63,638 bases of DNA from Streptosporangiaceae bacterium. Lineage in GTDB: Bacteria; Actinomycetota; Actinomycetes; Streptosporangiales; Streptosporangiaceae. How positions within the stretch are numbered: the stretch's first letter is position 1; the number at the start of each line of letters is the position of its first letter. The position numbers and the translations under genes are program-made. The notes under the pieces were generated by a model. The model did not search any database and was not told the DNA's origin. It saw only the letters and a list, made by a program, of their open reading frames with translations. The stretch lies in assembly GCA_019239975.1 (NCBI GenBank), contig JAFAZE010000089.1, positions 1 to 63,638 on the forward strand, written 5' to 3'. Positions 17,365 to 25,307 of this stretch are shown one piece after another.

Positions 17365-18693
17365 TTATCTCACGAGCAGCTCCGCCGCAGCATCTGCGGC
17401 CGGGGGCTCGCTCGCTGGCGCCTCGTATACCGCGCCGGCGGGGATCTGCTCGATCCTGCCGGTCAGCCTCACGGCGGGGAGATTGCTGAGCAGATTCGAC
17501 ATAGCTATGCGCGTAGCGAGCACTGCGGCATCCAGCATGTCTGGAAGGTCGTACGGTTCCCGAACCACCGCATTGCCAAGTTCAAGTTCAGCTATCGCGG
17601 CCTCAACGGAGTTCACTCTCGGGACTGTTTTCAGCCGCTCCGCCCAGACCCGCAGGTCCTTTCGCCATTCCGTAATATAGTCCGCACATGTTTGCGCCTG
17701 CACTTTTATGAGGCAGAATATTGCAGTTTGCACCGCGCGTACGATGTTCTGCTGAATCTCGGGCGCGACGAGGCCCGAACGGTATATGATCCCCTCGAGA
17801 AACTCTCTGCGTTTTGTCAGGAATTTGCTCCAGTAATCAGCCGTCGCCGCGGCCGGGCCGAAGCCCACGTGAAGAAGCGCGTACAGCCCTTCCGCCAGGA
17901 TGTCGCCAAATTCTTGACGCTCGGCTCGCTGAACATTTTTGAAGGGATCATACTCGAGTTGCGTTACATCGCACTCCGACCACCCGAGCCGCATCGCGTG
18001 CGCATCATCATAGAAGAAAAGCCAGTCTTCATTGTAAATCTCCGGGAAGAAGCCAAGCGAGTCCCGCTGACAGCTGACCGCCAGCACCGAGCCGCTGACG
18101 AAGACGTCCTGTTTGGCGCCGGTCGCGCGATGCGCGTGGCAGACAACCGAGTTGTCGGCGTAGTCAGTGACCCGCATCCCCGCCGACCGGTACCGGTCCA
18201 GCATGGACACGGTAGCGCGCAGGCCCGACAGCGGCACCTCTCTTATGTCGTCGTCCATGAAGAAGATGCGGTCCCAGCCGAGCATGCGCGCGAGGAGCAG
18301 GCCTAGGTTTCGCTTGGTACTCAGGTCGCCGTTCGGGTTCACGCAGAAGGGGAATTTGCCGCTGCGTGCGAGGTCGGAGGACTTAAAATTGAGCAGCGGA
18401 TGGCTATAATCGCCCGGGATATCCACCGCCAGCCCCTTGCTCAGGTGCATGTCAGAAAACAAGACGCCGACATCGGCGGCACGGATATGGCGGCTGCAAA
18501 GAACCACCAGCCAGCAGCCCGCGGCCTTAGCCAGCATTGCGGCATCGCTGAGGTTGTCAACGCTCCTCGAGGCTGGGACGATGATGGCATCGGGCCTCGC
18601 ATGGGCAGCGCGCCAGCTGCCCGGACGGACGCGCCCCACGAGCTGGCGATGGGTTTCGTGCTGCCGTATAGATGACTGAATGCGACTGACCAC
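17365..18693 (-). CDS. Glycosyltransferase-like protein with DDD motif
   Basis: A 442-residue soluble protein with no signal or membrane helix. The N-terminal Rossmann-like half begins AIIVPASRSVDNL (about 37-49). STKRNLGLLLAR (125-136) is followed by GWDRIFFMDDDI, whose DDD (147-149) fits the metal/nucleotide-sugar site of a GT-A fold. A downstream YNEDWLFFYDD near 225 could supply the acceptor-side acid. The C-terminal third is helical. I recall close relatives across streptomycetes annotated only as hypothetical or glycosyltransferase-like. It follows the XRE gene by 38 bases on the same strand and shares its lower GC, so the pair is probably one operon. Donor and acceptor are unknown. GTG start at 18693 with only a weak AGAGAG upstream. 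Confidence 0.65.
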   Translation of the reverse strand: MVSRIQSSIRQHETHRQLVGRVRPGSWRAAHARPDAIIVPASRSVDNLSDAAMLAKAAGCWLVVLCSRHIRAADVGVLFSDMHLSKGLAVDIPGDYSHPLLNFKSSDLARSGKFPFCVNPNGDLSTKRNLGLLLARMLGWDRIFFMDDDIREVPLSGLRATVSMLDRYRSAGMRVTDYADNSVVCHAHRATGAKQDVFVSGSVLAVSCQRDSLGFFPEIYNEDWLFFYDDAHAMRLGWSECDVTQLEYDPFKNVQRAERQEFGDILAEGLYALLHVGFGPAAATADYWSKFLTKRREFLEGIIYRSGLVAPEIQQNIVRAVQTAIFCLIKVQAQTCADYITEWRKDLRVWAERLKTVPRVNSVEAAIAELELGNAVVREPYDLPDMLDAAVLATRIAMSNLLSNLPAVRLTGRIEQIPAGAVYEAPASEPPAADAAAELLVR

Positions 18694-18731
18694 GCGTGTC
18701 TCTCTGGTAGAAGTGCCGACTAATTAGACTT

Positions 18732-19787
18732 TTACTTACCGATACCATCAGGCCATTTGTACAGCACGGATCCTTTGGCGTTGAAATCCGGGGTCATCGC
18801 CTTGCTCTCTATCACCGGAACGCGCATGAGAATAGCGAACGAATCTGAACCGCCAAAGTTTTCCGCAATATAACGCTCGTTCGAGTCCCGCAGCCGCGCA
18901 TCCGTAAGGCTTCGCACCGCACCCAGTACGCCGCGACTATGTATTCCATTACAGATGACCAGAACACGGTTGGAATTTAGCGGGTTCGGGGTGCGCGCGA
19001 ACAGCCCGACATCCTCAGTCAGGGTCTTAGGCGACTCGTTTCGCCATTTCGGCAGGAACTTACGCTTGCCATCGTCGACCGTAAAGATCTCGCCCGTTTC
19101 AACGGCCTTATCCTCGGTTTGCCTGACCGGCAGTGCGGTCATCTCGGACAGCCGTTGCGTGACTTCATTCCAGGCAATGCCCCCCAGCAGGACCACATGC
19201 CCTGACAGATCGTCCGCTACGACCTTCGGGGCCGCCTTGAAGAATACGTCCATATGCGGGTTTTCCGCCCGGATGTGCCCGTGTAGCTCGACGAGCGCGT
19301 CCAAATCGGCGAAAGACAGCAGCTCTGTATAATTCGGATCGGCGGGATTGGCAAATGGGCTGGTCCGGTTGGCGGGGAGCTGGGCACACACGATCGTAAG
19401 CGGGCCCGTATCAGAGAACTGCCATGATCTCCGCGGTGCGGACTCGGTCCTGAGGACGGGCTTCTTGGCCTCGTCACGGAGGGCGAGCAGCTCATCTGCC
19501 AGCGCCTGGCAATCAGCCTGCTCCTTGTCGCTGAAGGTCTCCAGAGGCTGCAAGGCAGGCGGCTCCGCCTCGATCGACCGACGGGTCGCGAAGAACTGCG
19601 CATAGATCTTCAGGCGCCCCGCCGGGGGAAGCTTGGGGGCGACCGGGCTCTCCCACGACGAGACGGTGGCCGCGGCGACGTCTCCGAAGGCGGCTGCCAG
19701 CGTGGCCTGGGTCAGGTGGTAGCCGGGCCACTGGCGCTCACGGAGCTCCCGGAGCCGCTTTGCGAGTTGAAGGGAGCTTTGCGGCAT
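18732..19787 (-). CDS. XRE-type HTH protein with large C-terminal sensor-like domain
   Basis: A 351-residue protein. Residues about 5-75 are an XRE-like helix-turn-helix (LAKRLRELRERQWPGYHLTQ, then a SSWES turn and KIYAQFFATRRS). After a helical linker, residues about 130-350 form a separate alpha/beta domain with VVLLGGIAWNEVTQ, LTEDVGLFARTPNP, VLVICNGIHSRGVLGAVRSL and SFAILMRVPV. I recall this architecture as a common but uncharacterised streptomycete family; the Gly-rich turns suggest nucleotide or small-ligand binding. A strong ribosome site (GGGAGGGTGAGGA) precedes the ATG. The long AT-rich upstream region with repeated TAGAGA boxes suggests autoregulation. Role: probably a ligand-responsive regulator of the adjoining glycosyltransferase-like gene. 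Confidence 0.7.
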   Translation of the reverse strand: MPQSSLQLAKRLRELRERQWPGYHLTQATLAAAFGDVAAATVSSWESPVAPKLPPAGRLKIYAQFFATRRSIEAEPPALQPLETFSDKEQADCQALADELLALRDEAKKPVLRTESAPRRSWQFSDTGPLTIVCAQLPANRTSPFANPADPNYTELLSFADLDALVELHGHIRAENPHMDVFFKAAPKVVADDLSGHVVLLGGIAWNEVTQRLSEMTALPVRQTEDKAVETGEIFTVDDGKRKFLPKWRNESPKTLTEDVGLFARTPNPLNSNRVLVICNGIHSRGVLGAVRSLTDARLRDSNERYIAENFGGSDSFAILMRVPVIESKAMTPDFNAKGSVLYKWPDGIGK

Positions 19788-20258
19788 TCCTCACCCTCCC
19801 TGGCTGGTTGCGGTGCCTCCCTTGCCCCCGGCGAGATGAGGTGCCGGAGGCAGGCTCAGTCATCCTACGGTATTGCACGCGTGGAATGGTTGATTTACAG
19901 TAGTTATTGGTAGAGAGAATAATTTTACAGTGTAGTCTACTCCAATTAGTAGAGATAAGTAAAGCTTGATAGAGAGCAGCGTAGTTAGTTATAGCGCTAG
20001 AACATAGCGTAGAGGTGCCACAGTGTCCCGTGACGCGGCAGTCCTTGTCAGACGATCAGGTGCCTGCACGCGGCCAGCACAGAGGCCGGGGGCAGGCTGG
20101 CTGCAAGCGGACAGGGCCCGCCGCTCCACGTCAGCCCCGGACCCGAGGGCGCTGAGGTAACACTGAAGCGCCAGCCAGCATCCTGTCAGCACGAGTCTGC
20201 TCCGCGCCGGCCTAGGGCCGGTCCCGCTCTGTGTCGTCGACTACGACAGGAACAGACC
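19788..20258. promoter_or_regulatory. AT-rich divergent control region with phased TAGAGA boxes
   Basis: About 470 bases without a gene. The stretch 19870-20015 is far more AT-rich than anything else in the window. TAGAGA occurs at 19911, 19950 and 19970, and TAGAGG at 20010; the spacings of 39, 20 and 40 bases are multiples of about two helical turns. A TAGTCTACTCC...AGTAGAG inverted motif overlaps the second box. These could be binding sites for the XRE-type protein encoded to the left. The GC-rich 20030-20250 part shows nothing clear. Confidence 0.4.
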
Positions 20259-20453
20259 ATGCTCGCACTCCAGGCAGCCGCGACCCACGGCGCATCGCTG
20301 CAGCCACTTCTCATCATCTTTTCGGTGCTGGCCGTTTTCTTCTGGCGGGTAGCATTCAAGATTGCCCTCATCATCCTCCTGATTGGAATTCTTGTTTCAA
20401 TCAGGTCCGGAGGAGCGGCTCTGCTGCCGACCCTGCATCACCTGGTCAGGTAG
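20259..20453 (+). CDS. Small single-pass membrane protein
   Basis: A 64-residue product with a polar N-terminus (MLALQAAATHGASLQP), a long hydrophobic segment LLIIFSVLAVFFWRVAFKIA and onward to LIGILV, and a short basic tail. AGGAACAG just upstream is an acceptable ribosome site. Codon use in the membrane part is lower in GC than the neighbours, like the block to its left. No family recognised, though small proteins of this shape recur in actinobacteria. The MFS gene starts 62 bases downstream. Confidence 0.5.
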   Translation: MLALQAAATHGASLQPLLIIFSVLAVFFWRVAFKIALIILLIGILVSIRSGGAALLPTLHHLVR

Positions 20454-20515
20454 AGGCAACGCGCCGGCCGGCCAAGCCACCAGCCTCGCCGGCCGGTGCT
20501 GGCACCATTGAAGGC

Positions 20516-21838
20516 ATGGAACGCACTGAGCACGCCGACGGCACGCCTCCCGGGCCGGCCAGCGCTGACACCAGGGTCGGCGGCGCGCGGATGGCCGGGC
20601 GCCGGGGCCGGTTCGGGGACCTGGCCGGGCGGTTCGCGCGGCGGGCGGCGGGCGGGCTGCCGCGGGCGTTCTGGGTGCTGTGGGCCGGGACGCTCGTCAA
20701 CAGGCTGGGGCTGTTCGTCGAGCCGTTCCTCGCGCTCTATCTGAGCAGCGCCCGGCGCCTGTCGCTCGCCGAGATCGGGCTCGTGCTCGCCGCCAGCGGT
20801 GCCGGTTCGGTCTTCTCGCAGCTCATCGGCGGCGCGCTCACGGACAGAATCGGCCGGCGCGCGACGCTGACGGCGGGCATGCTGGCCAACGCGGCCGCGC
20901 TGCTCGCGCTCGGGTACGCGCGAGGGCTGCCGGCGCTTGTGACCGCCGCGCTCGGGGTCGGGCTGACCATCGACATGTACAGGCCCGCGGCGTCCGCCCT
21001 GGTCGCCGACCTTGTCCCGGCCACGGACCGGGCGCGCGCGTACGGGCTGCTGTTCTGGGCGGTGAACCTCGGGTTCTCCGTCGCCATGGTGCTCGGGGGG
21101 ACGCTCGCGCGGGCGGGCTTCATCTGGCTGTTCTGGGCGGACGCGGCGACGTGCCTGGTGTTCGGGCTGCTGGTGTGGCGCGGGGTGCCGGAGACGCGGC
21201 CTCGGGGCGCCGGGGACCAGGCGCCGGGCGGCTTCGCGGACGTGCTGCGCGACCCGCTCATGGTCGCCTTCTGCCTGCTGACGCTCGCCGTCATGTGCGT
21301 CTACATGCAGGCCTACACCACACTCCCGCTCGCGGTCGCCGAAAGCGGGCTGCCGGCTCAGGACTACGGCCTCGCCATGGCGGTCAACGGCATCGTGATA
21401 GTCGCGATCCAGCCGATCGCCGGCCCGTGGCTCGGACGGCATGATCACGCGAGGGTGCTCAGCCTCGGGGTCGTGCTGCTCGGTATCGGCTTCGGGCTGA
21501 CCTCGCTCGCGTCCGCCACGTGGTCCTACGCGGCCACCGTCGCGATCTGGACGCTCGGCGAGATCCTCACCTCGAGCACCGGGCCGGCCATCGTCGCCAA
21601 TCTCGCGCCACCGCGCCTGCGCGGGCGGTACAGCGGGCTGTTCGGGCTGGCGTTCTCGGCGGGCTTCCTGATCGCCCCGCTCGCCGGCACCAGGCTGCTC
21701 GCCCACGGCCGCCCGGCGCTGTGGCTGAGCTGCGCGGGGCTCTGCGCCGCGGCGGCGGTGTGCCAGCTCGCGCTCGGCCCCGCCATCCGGCGGCGGGAGA
21801 GCCTGCCTGAGGAAAGCGCCACCGCCCGTTCGGTATAA
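20516..21838 (+). CDS. MFS transporter
   Basis: A 440-residue major facilitator with about twelve membrane helices starting near residue 45. The helix 2-3 signature GGALTDRIGRRATL (GxLxDRxGRR) is intact, as is the helix 5 region. The central loop contains GVPETRPRGAGDQAPGG. The best overall resemblance is to drug:proton antiporters of the DHA1 type, but no substrate can be assigned. The ATG at 20516 is preferred over longer frames that would run antisense into or through the upstream small gene. The 40-residue cytoplasmic N-terminus is Gly/Arg-rich. The stop lies inside the first of two 15-bp promoter-like repeats serving the MBL gene. Confidence 0.85.
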   Translation: MERTEHADGTPPGPASADTRVGGARMAGRRGRFGDLAGRFARRAAGGLPRAFWVLWAGTLVNRLGLFVEPFLALYLSSARRLSLAEIGLVLAASGAGSVFSQLIGGALTDRIGRRATLTAGMLANAAALLALGYARGLPALVTAALGVGLTIDMYRPAASALVADLVPATDRARAYGLLFWAVNLGFSVAMVLGGTLARAGFIWLFWADAATCLVFGLLVWRGVPETRPRGAGDQAPGGFADVLRDPLMVAFCLLTLAVMCVYMQAYTTLPLAVAESGLPAQDYGLAMAVNGIVIVAIQPIAGPWLGRHDHARVLSLGVVLLGIGFGLTSLASATWSYAATVAIWTLGEILTSSTGPAIVANLAPPRLRGRYSGLFGLAFSAGFLIAPLAGTRLLAHGRPALWLSCAGLCAAAAVCQLALGPAIRRRESLPEESATARSV

Positions 21839-21861
21839 ATTTGGGCGGTATAAATTTGGGC
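21832..21861 (+). promoter_or_regulatory. Duplicated -10 element for a leaderless gene
   Basis: Two perfect tandem copies of GGTATAAATTTGGGC (21832-21846, 21847-21861). The second places TATAAA at 21849-21854, so transcription would start at about 21861-21863, on the GTG of the MBL gene. The first copy overlaps the MFS stop codon. Confidence 0.55.
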
Positions 21862-21862
21862 A

Positions 21863-22513
21863 GTGGCCTATACGGGAAACGTGCGGGTCGGCGGCCCGCC
21901 GGACACACGGCAGATCAACGGCGTGACGGTGACGAAGATCGCTGTGGGGCCGTATGACAACAACGCCTACCTGCTCCGCTGCGACGCCACCGGCGAGGCG
22001 CTGCTGATCGACGCGGCCGCCGAGCCGGGCCGGCTGATCGAGCTGATCGGCGGGACACCGGTCCACCGGATCGTGACCACGCACCGGCACCCCGACCACT
22101 GGCAGGCGCTGGCCGAGGTGCGCGCCGCCACCGGCGCGGCCACCATCGCCCACCCGGCGGACGCCCCCGGGATCCCGGTTCCCGCGGACGAGCTGGTCGA
22201 GGACGGGGACGTCGTGCGGTTCGGAGACGCCGCGCTGTCGGTCATCCACCTCCGCGGTCACACCCCCGGCGGCATCGCGCTGTGCTACACCGGGGCCGAG
22301 CGCCCGCACCTGTTCACCGGCGACTCGCTGTTCCCGGGAGGCGTGGGCAAGACAACCACGCCGGAGACGTTCACCTCGCTGTTCAACGACGTGAGCGAGC
22401 GGCTGTTCGACCGGCTGCCGGACGCCACCTGGGTGTACCCGGGACACGGAAAGGACACGACGCTCGGCACCGAGCGGCCGCATCTGCCGGAGTGGCGCGC
22501 CCGGGGCTGGTGA
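21863..22513 (+). CDS. MBL-fold metallo-hydrolase, glyoxalase II-like
   Basis: A 216-residue metallo-beta-lactamase-fold hydrolase. Metal motifs in order: TTHRHPDHW (HxHxDH), HLRGHTPGGIAL, the bridging Asp in FTGDSLFPGGVGK, and VYPGHGKDTTLG. The spacing fits glyoxalase II-type thioester hydrolases acting on hydroxyacyl-glutathione or, in actinobacteria, probably mycothiol or other thioesters. That is a family inference, not shown here. The GTG start sits 8 bases after a TATAAA box without any Shine-Dalgarno, which suggests a leaderless message. Confidence 0.85.
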   Translation: MAYTGNVRVGGPPDTRQINGVTVTKIAVGPYDNNAYLLRCDATGEALLIDAAAEPGRLIELIGGTPVHRIVTTHRHPDHWQALAEVRAATGAATIAHPADAPGIPVPADELVEDGDVVRFGDAALSVIHLRGHTPGGIALCYTGAERPHLFTGDSLFPGGVGKTTTPETFTSLFNDVSERLFDRLPDATWVYPGHGKDTTLGTERPHLPEWRARGW

Positions 22514-22747
22514 CGCAGCCGCTCATTCTGTGGTGGGCGGCAGTTTCTGAGCGTCCTGAACGGCGGCGAGGCGCTCCCTGCAGGCCAGAGTGCGCCTCGC
22601 CCCCGCACCCCGCCCGGCCAGGCCGTTCTGAAGATTGAGTGTTGTTCTGTTCGGATAGCCGACCACAATGACACGCGAAACCGAAATCGGGTTCCCGGGC
22701 ACCGGCGATTGGAGGCAGCGGGGCGCGCCGGGCTCAATTTATATGCC

Positions 22748-22784
22748 TTGACAGAAATATTTCCGTGTGGTTATATGTCTGTCA
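22748..22784 (+). promoter_or_regulatory. Consensus promoter and operator of the ArsR gene
   Basis: TTGACA at 22748-22753, a 17-base spacer and TTATAT at 22771-22776, followed by 7 bases to ATG 22784: near-perfect sigma-70 geometry with a leaderless start. TGACAGA (22749-22755) and its inverse TCTGTCA (22778-22784) flank the core promoter, as expected of an operator for the encoded repressor. The ATG at 22775 lies inside the -10 box and is excluded as a start. Confidence 0.7.
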
Positions 22785-23161
22785 TGACAAATGCTGTGTT
22801 CGCCGTGCTGGCGGAGCCGGCCAGGCGGCGCGTGCTCGACCTGCTGCTGGAGGCGCCGCGGCCGGCCACCGAACTGGCCGGGCTGCTCGGGCTGAGCCAG
22901 CCCGGCACGTCCAAGCACCTGCGGGTGCTCCGCGAGGCTGGCCTGGTGAGCGTGCGCCGCGACGGCCAGCGGAGGTGGTACGAGATACGGGCCGACCCGC
23001 TGGCCGAGGTCGACGCCTGGCTGCGGCCGTACCGCAGGTTCTGGGCGGGACGGCTGGACGCCCTGGAGAACTACCTGGACAGCAGGTCCGGGGGGTCGCT
23101 CCCCGGCGGCGGCACCGCGAACGACGTCACCGGCAACGACGCAGCGAACAGGGAGGACTGA
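22784..23161 (+). CDS. ArsR-family winged-helix repressor
   Basis: A 125-residue ArsR/SmtB-type regulator. Residues 2-90 form the winged helix: VFAVLAEPARRRVLDLLLE, the recognition helix around LSQPGTSKHLRVLREAGLV, and the wing RRDGQRRWYEI. No metal-binding Cys pair (CxC) is seen. This fits the subgroup encoded beside SRPBCC/AHSA1 proteins. The SRPBCC gene follows after 3 bases, so the two are certainly cotranscribed. The Gly-rich C-terminal tail near residues 105-115 contains a short G/C hairpin sequence. It likely represses its own promoter through the flanking inverted repeat; the inducer is unknown. Confidence 0.88.
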   Translation: MTNAVFAVLAEPARRRVLDLLLEAPRPATELAGLLGLSQPGTSKHLRVLREAGLVSVRRDGQRRWYEIRADPLAEVDAWLRPYRRFWAGRLDALENYLDSRSGGSLPGGGTANDVTGNDAANRED

Positions 23162-23164
23162 CCG

Positions 23165-23683
23165 GTGGAAGGCACGCTGGACACCACGGCGGAAGGCCGT
23201 TTCGCGCTGCGCTTCGAGCGGCGGCTGGCGCACCCGCCCGGGGAAGTGTGGCACGCGCTGACCGATCCGAAGGCGATGCGGGAGTGGTTCCCGCAGGAGG
23301 TCGAGGCGGACCTGCGCCCCGGAGGCAAGATGCGGTTCAGGCACCGCAGGGGTGAGGTGTACGAGGACCTCCCGGTGATCGAAGGAGAGGTGCTCGAGTA
23401 CGACCCGCCGCGACTGTTCGCCTACACCTGGGGCGCCGACATGCTCCGCTGGGAGCTGCGCCCGGACGGTGACGGCTGCCTGCTGGTCTTCACCGACACC
23501 TTCGGCGAGCTGGGAAAGGCGGCGCGGGACGGCGCGGGCTGGCACGTGTGCCTGGAGGCGCTCGTCGCCTCCCTCGACGGGACGCGGCCGCCGCCCCGCG
23601 GCCGCTGGCAGCAGGTCCATCCCGGCTACGTGGAACGCCTCGGTCCCGAGGCCTCCACGATCGGGCCACCCGAGGTCGGCTAG
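23165..23683 (+). CDS. SRPBCC (AHSA1-like) protein
   Basis: A 172-residue START/Bet v1-fold protein. FERRLAHPPGEVWHALTDP and REWFPQEVEADLRPGGKMRF are the family hallmarks, followed by VLEYDPPRLFAYTWG and the C-terminal helix GWHVCLEALVASLDG. It forms a hydrophobic cavity and is usually a ligand-binding partner of the adjacent ArsR regulator; enzymatic activity is not established for this subgroup. GTG start 3 bases after the ArsR stop. The C-terminal 15 residues are variable. Confidence 0.85.
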   Translation: MEGTLDTTAEGRFALRFERRLAHPPGEVWHALTDPKAMREWFPQEVEADLRPGGKMRFRHRRGEVYEDLPVIEGEVLEYDPPRLFAYTWGADMLRWELRPDGDGCLLVFTDTFGELGKAARDGAGWHVCLEALVASLDGTRPPPRGRWQQVHPGYVERLGPEASTIGPPEVG

Positions 23684-23778
23684 GCGCGCCGTATCCGGGA
23701 GATCGCCTTCGCGTCCGCCGCCGGTCCGGGACGAATCGTTATCATCCCGGCAGGGTAATAGATTGCCGTCAGGATGCT

Positions 23779-23792
23779 CTAAAACGGTTTAG
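23779..23792. promoter_or_regulatory. LacI-type operator upstream of GH1
   Basis: CTAAAACGGTTTAG, a CTAAA/TTTAG palindrome around a central CG, lies 28 bases before the beta-glucosidase start. The form is typical of LacI/CcpA-family operators controlling sugar genes in actinobacteria. No LacI-type gene is in the window. Confidence 0.5.
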
Positions 23793-23819
23793 TACCGGTG
23801 CGGGTGAGTGGAGGCATGG

Positions 23820-25205
23820 ATGAGCGAGGCTCAGGCGCGGTTCCCCGAGGGGTTCCTGTGGGGAGCGGCGACGGCCGCGTACCAGATCGAGGGCGCGGCG
23901 CGGGAGGACGGGAAGGGACCGTCCATCTGGGACACGTTCAGCCATCTGCCCGGCCGGACCTGGCACGGCGACACCGGCGACATCGCCTGCGACAGCTATC
24001 ACCGGTTCGCCGACGACATCGCGCTGCTGGCGCGGCTCGGCGTCGGCGCGTACCGGTTCAGCCTGTCGTGGCCCAGGATCCAGCCGGACGGGCGGGGCGC
24101 GGTCAACCAGGCCGGGCTCGACCATTACCGGCGGCTGGCCGACGCGCTGCTCGAGCGCGGGATCGCCCCGGTGGTCACGCTGTACCACTGGGATCTGCCC
24201 CAGGCCCTGCAGGACAAGGGCGGCTGGGCGACGCGGGACATCGGTGAGATCTTCGCGGATTTCGCCGCCGTCGCGGGCTCGGCGCTCGGCGACAGGGTGC
24301 ACCGCTGGATCACGATCAACGAGCCGTGGGTGGTGGCCAACGTCGGCTACCGGACCGGCCGCCACGCGCCGGGCATCACCGATCCCGCGCAGGCCGTGGC
24401 GGCCGTGCACCATCTGCTGCTCGCCCACGGCCGCGGCGCCGCCGCGCTGCGGGCGGCCAGCCCGGGCCCGGCCGAGATCGGCATCACGCTCAACCTGGCC
24501 CCGGTGCGTCCCGCCAGCGCCGAGGCCGCCGAGCTGGCCGCAGACCTCGACGCCGCGCAGAACGGCGTGTTCCTCGAGCCGCTGCTGCGCGGACGCTACC
24601 CCGGCCGGCTCACCGCCGGCTACTCTCCCGAGGCGGCCGGCGGCCTCGTCCGGGACGGCGACTTCGCGGTGATCGCCGAACGCTCCGACTTCCTCGGCGT
24701 GAACTACTACATGCCGCACATCGTCGGCCTGCGCGCGCCCGGCGAGGAGCGCCGCGGCGAGCAGCCCATGCCCGCCCGGCCCGGCGCCGTGTACATCCAG
24801 CCCGACGGCATGCCGGTGACGCCCATGGGCTGGCTCGCCGACGCCAACGGCCTGCATGAGCTCCTCATACGGCTGCGCGACGAGGCACCCGGGCTGCCGC
24901 TGTACATCACCGAGAACGGCGTGGCCGGCCATGACTACGTCAGCCCGGCGGGGACCGTCGATGACTTCGAGCGCATCGACTACCTGCGGGCGCACCTGTC
25001 CGCCGCGCAGCGGGCGATCCGCGACGGCACGGACCTCCGCGGTTACTTCGCCTGGTCGCTGCTCGACAACTTCGAGTGGGGATTTGGGTACTCCAAGCGG
25101 TTCGGCTTGGCCTTCACGGACTTCGGAACGCAGCGGCGCATCCTCAAGCGCAGCGGGGAATGGTACACGGACGTGGTCCGCGGCAACGCCATCCCGCCGG
25201 AATAG
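23820..25205 (+). CDS. Beta-glucosidase, glycoside hydrolase family 1
   Basis: A 461-residue cytoplasmic GH1 enzyme that releases beta-linked glucose from the non-reducing end of oligosaccharides or glycosides with retention. The N-terminal signature FLWGAATAAYQIEGA, the acid/base Glu168 in TINEPW, the nucleophile Glu365 in YITENG, and the aglycone-site DNFEWGFGY are all present; length is normal. The ATG at 23820 is preferred over GTG 23808 because GGAGG at 23810-23814 is correctly spaced for it. A LacI-type palindrome upstream predicts sugar-inducible expression. No sugar transporter is adjacent. Followed by a minisatellite shared with the end of pucR. Confidence 0.93.
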   Translation: MSEAQARFPEGFLWGAATAAYQIEGAAREDGKGPSIWDTFSHLPGRTWHGDTGDIACDSYHRFADDIALLARLGVGAYRFSLSWPRIQPDGRGAVNQAGLDHYRRLADALLERGIAPVVTLYHWDLPQALQDKGGWATRDIGEIFADFAAVAGSALGDRVHRWITINEPWVVANVGYRTGRHAPGITDPAQAVAAVHHLLLAHGRGAAALRAASPGPAEIGITLNLAPVRPASAEAAELAADLDAAQNGVFLEPLLRGRYPGRLTAGYSPEAAGGLVRDGDFAVIAERSDFLGVNYYMPHIVGLRAPGEERRGEQPMPARPGAVYIQPDGMPVTPMGWLADANGLHELLIRLRDEAPGLPLYITENGVAGHDYVSPAGTVDDFERIDYLRAHLSAAQRAIRDGTDLRGYFAWSLLDNFEWGFGYSKRFGLAFTDFGTQRRILKRSGEWYTDVVRGNAIPPE

Positions 25206-25220
25206 CCTGGCCGCCGGCGG

Positions 25221-25307
25221 CCCGGGGATCACTGGCAGCCCCGGATCACCGGCAGCCCGGGATCACTGGCAGCCCGGGATCACCGGCAGCCCGGGATCAC
25301 TGGCAGC
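25221..25307. repeat. Five 17-18 bp units GGGATCACYGGCAGCCC
   Basis: Five alternating copies (ACTGG / ACCGG) lie between the convergent GH1 and pucR genes. The last copy supplies the final codons and stop of pucR. Confidence 0.9.

Noticed and set aside
22775..22783. ATG 22775 as the ArsR start
   Set aside because: It lies inside the -10 hexamer of the near-consensus promoter, so it would not be in the transcript.
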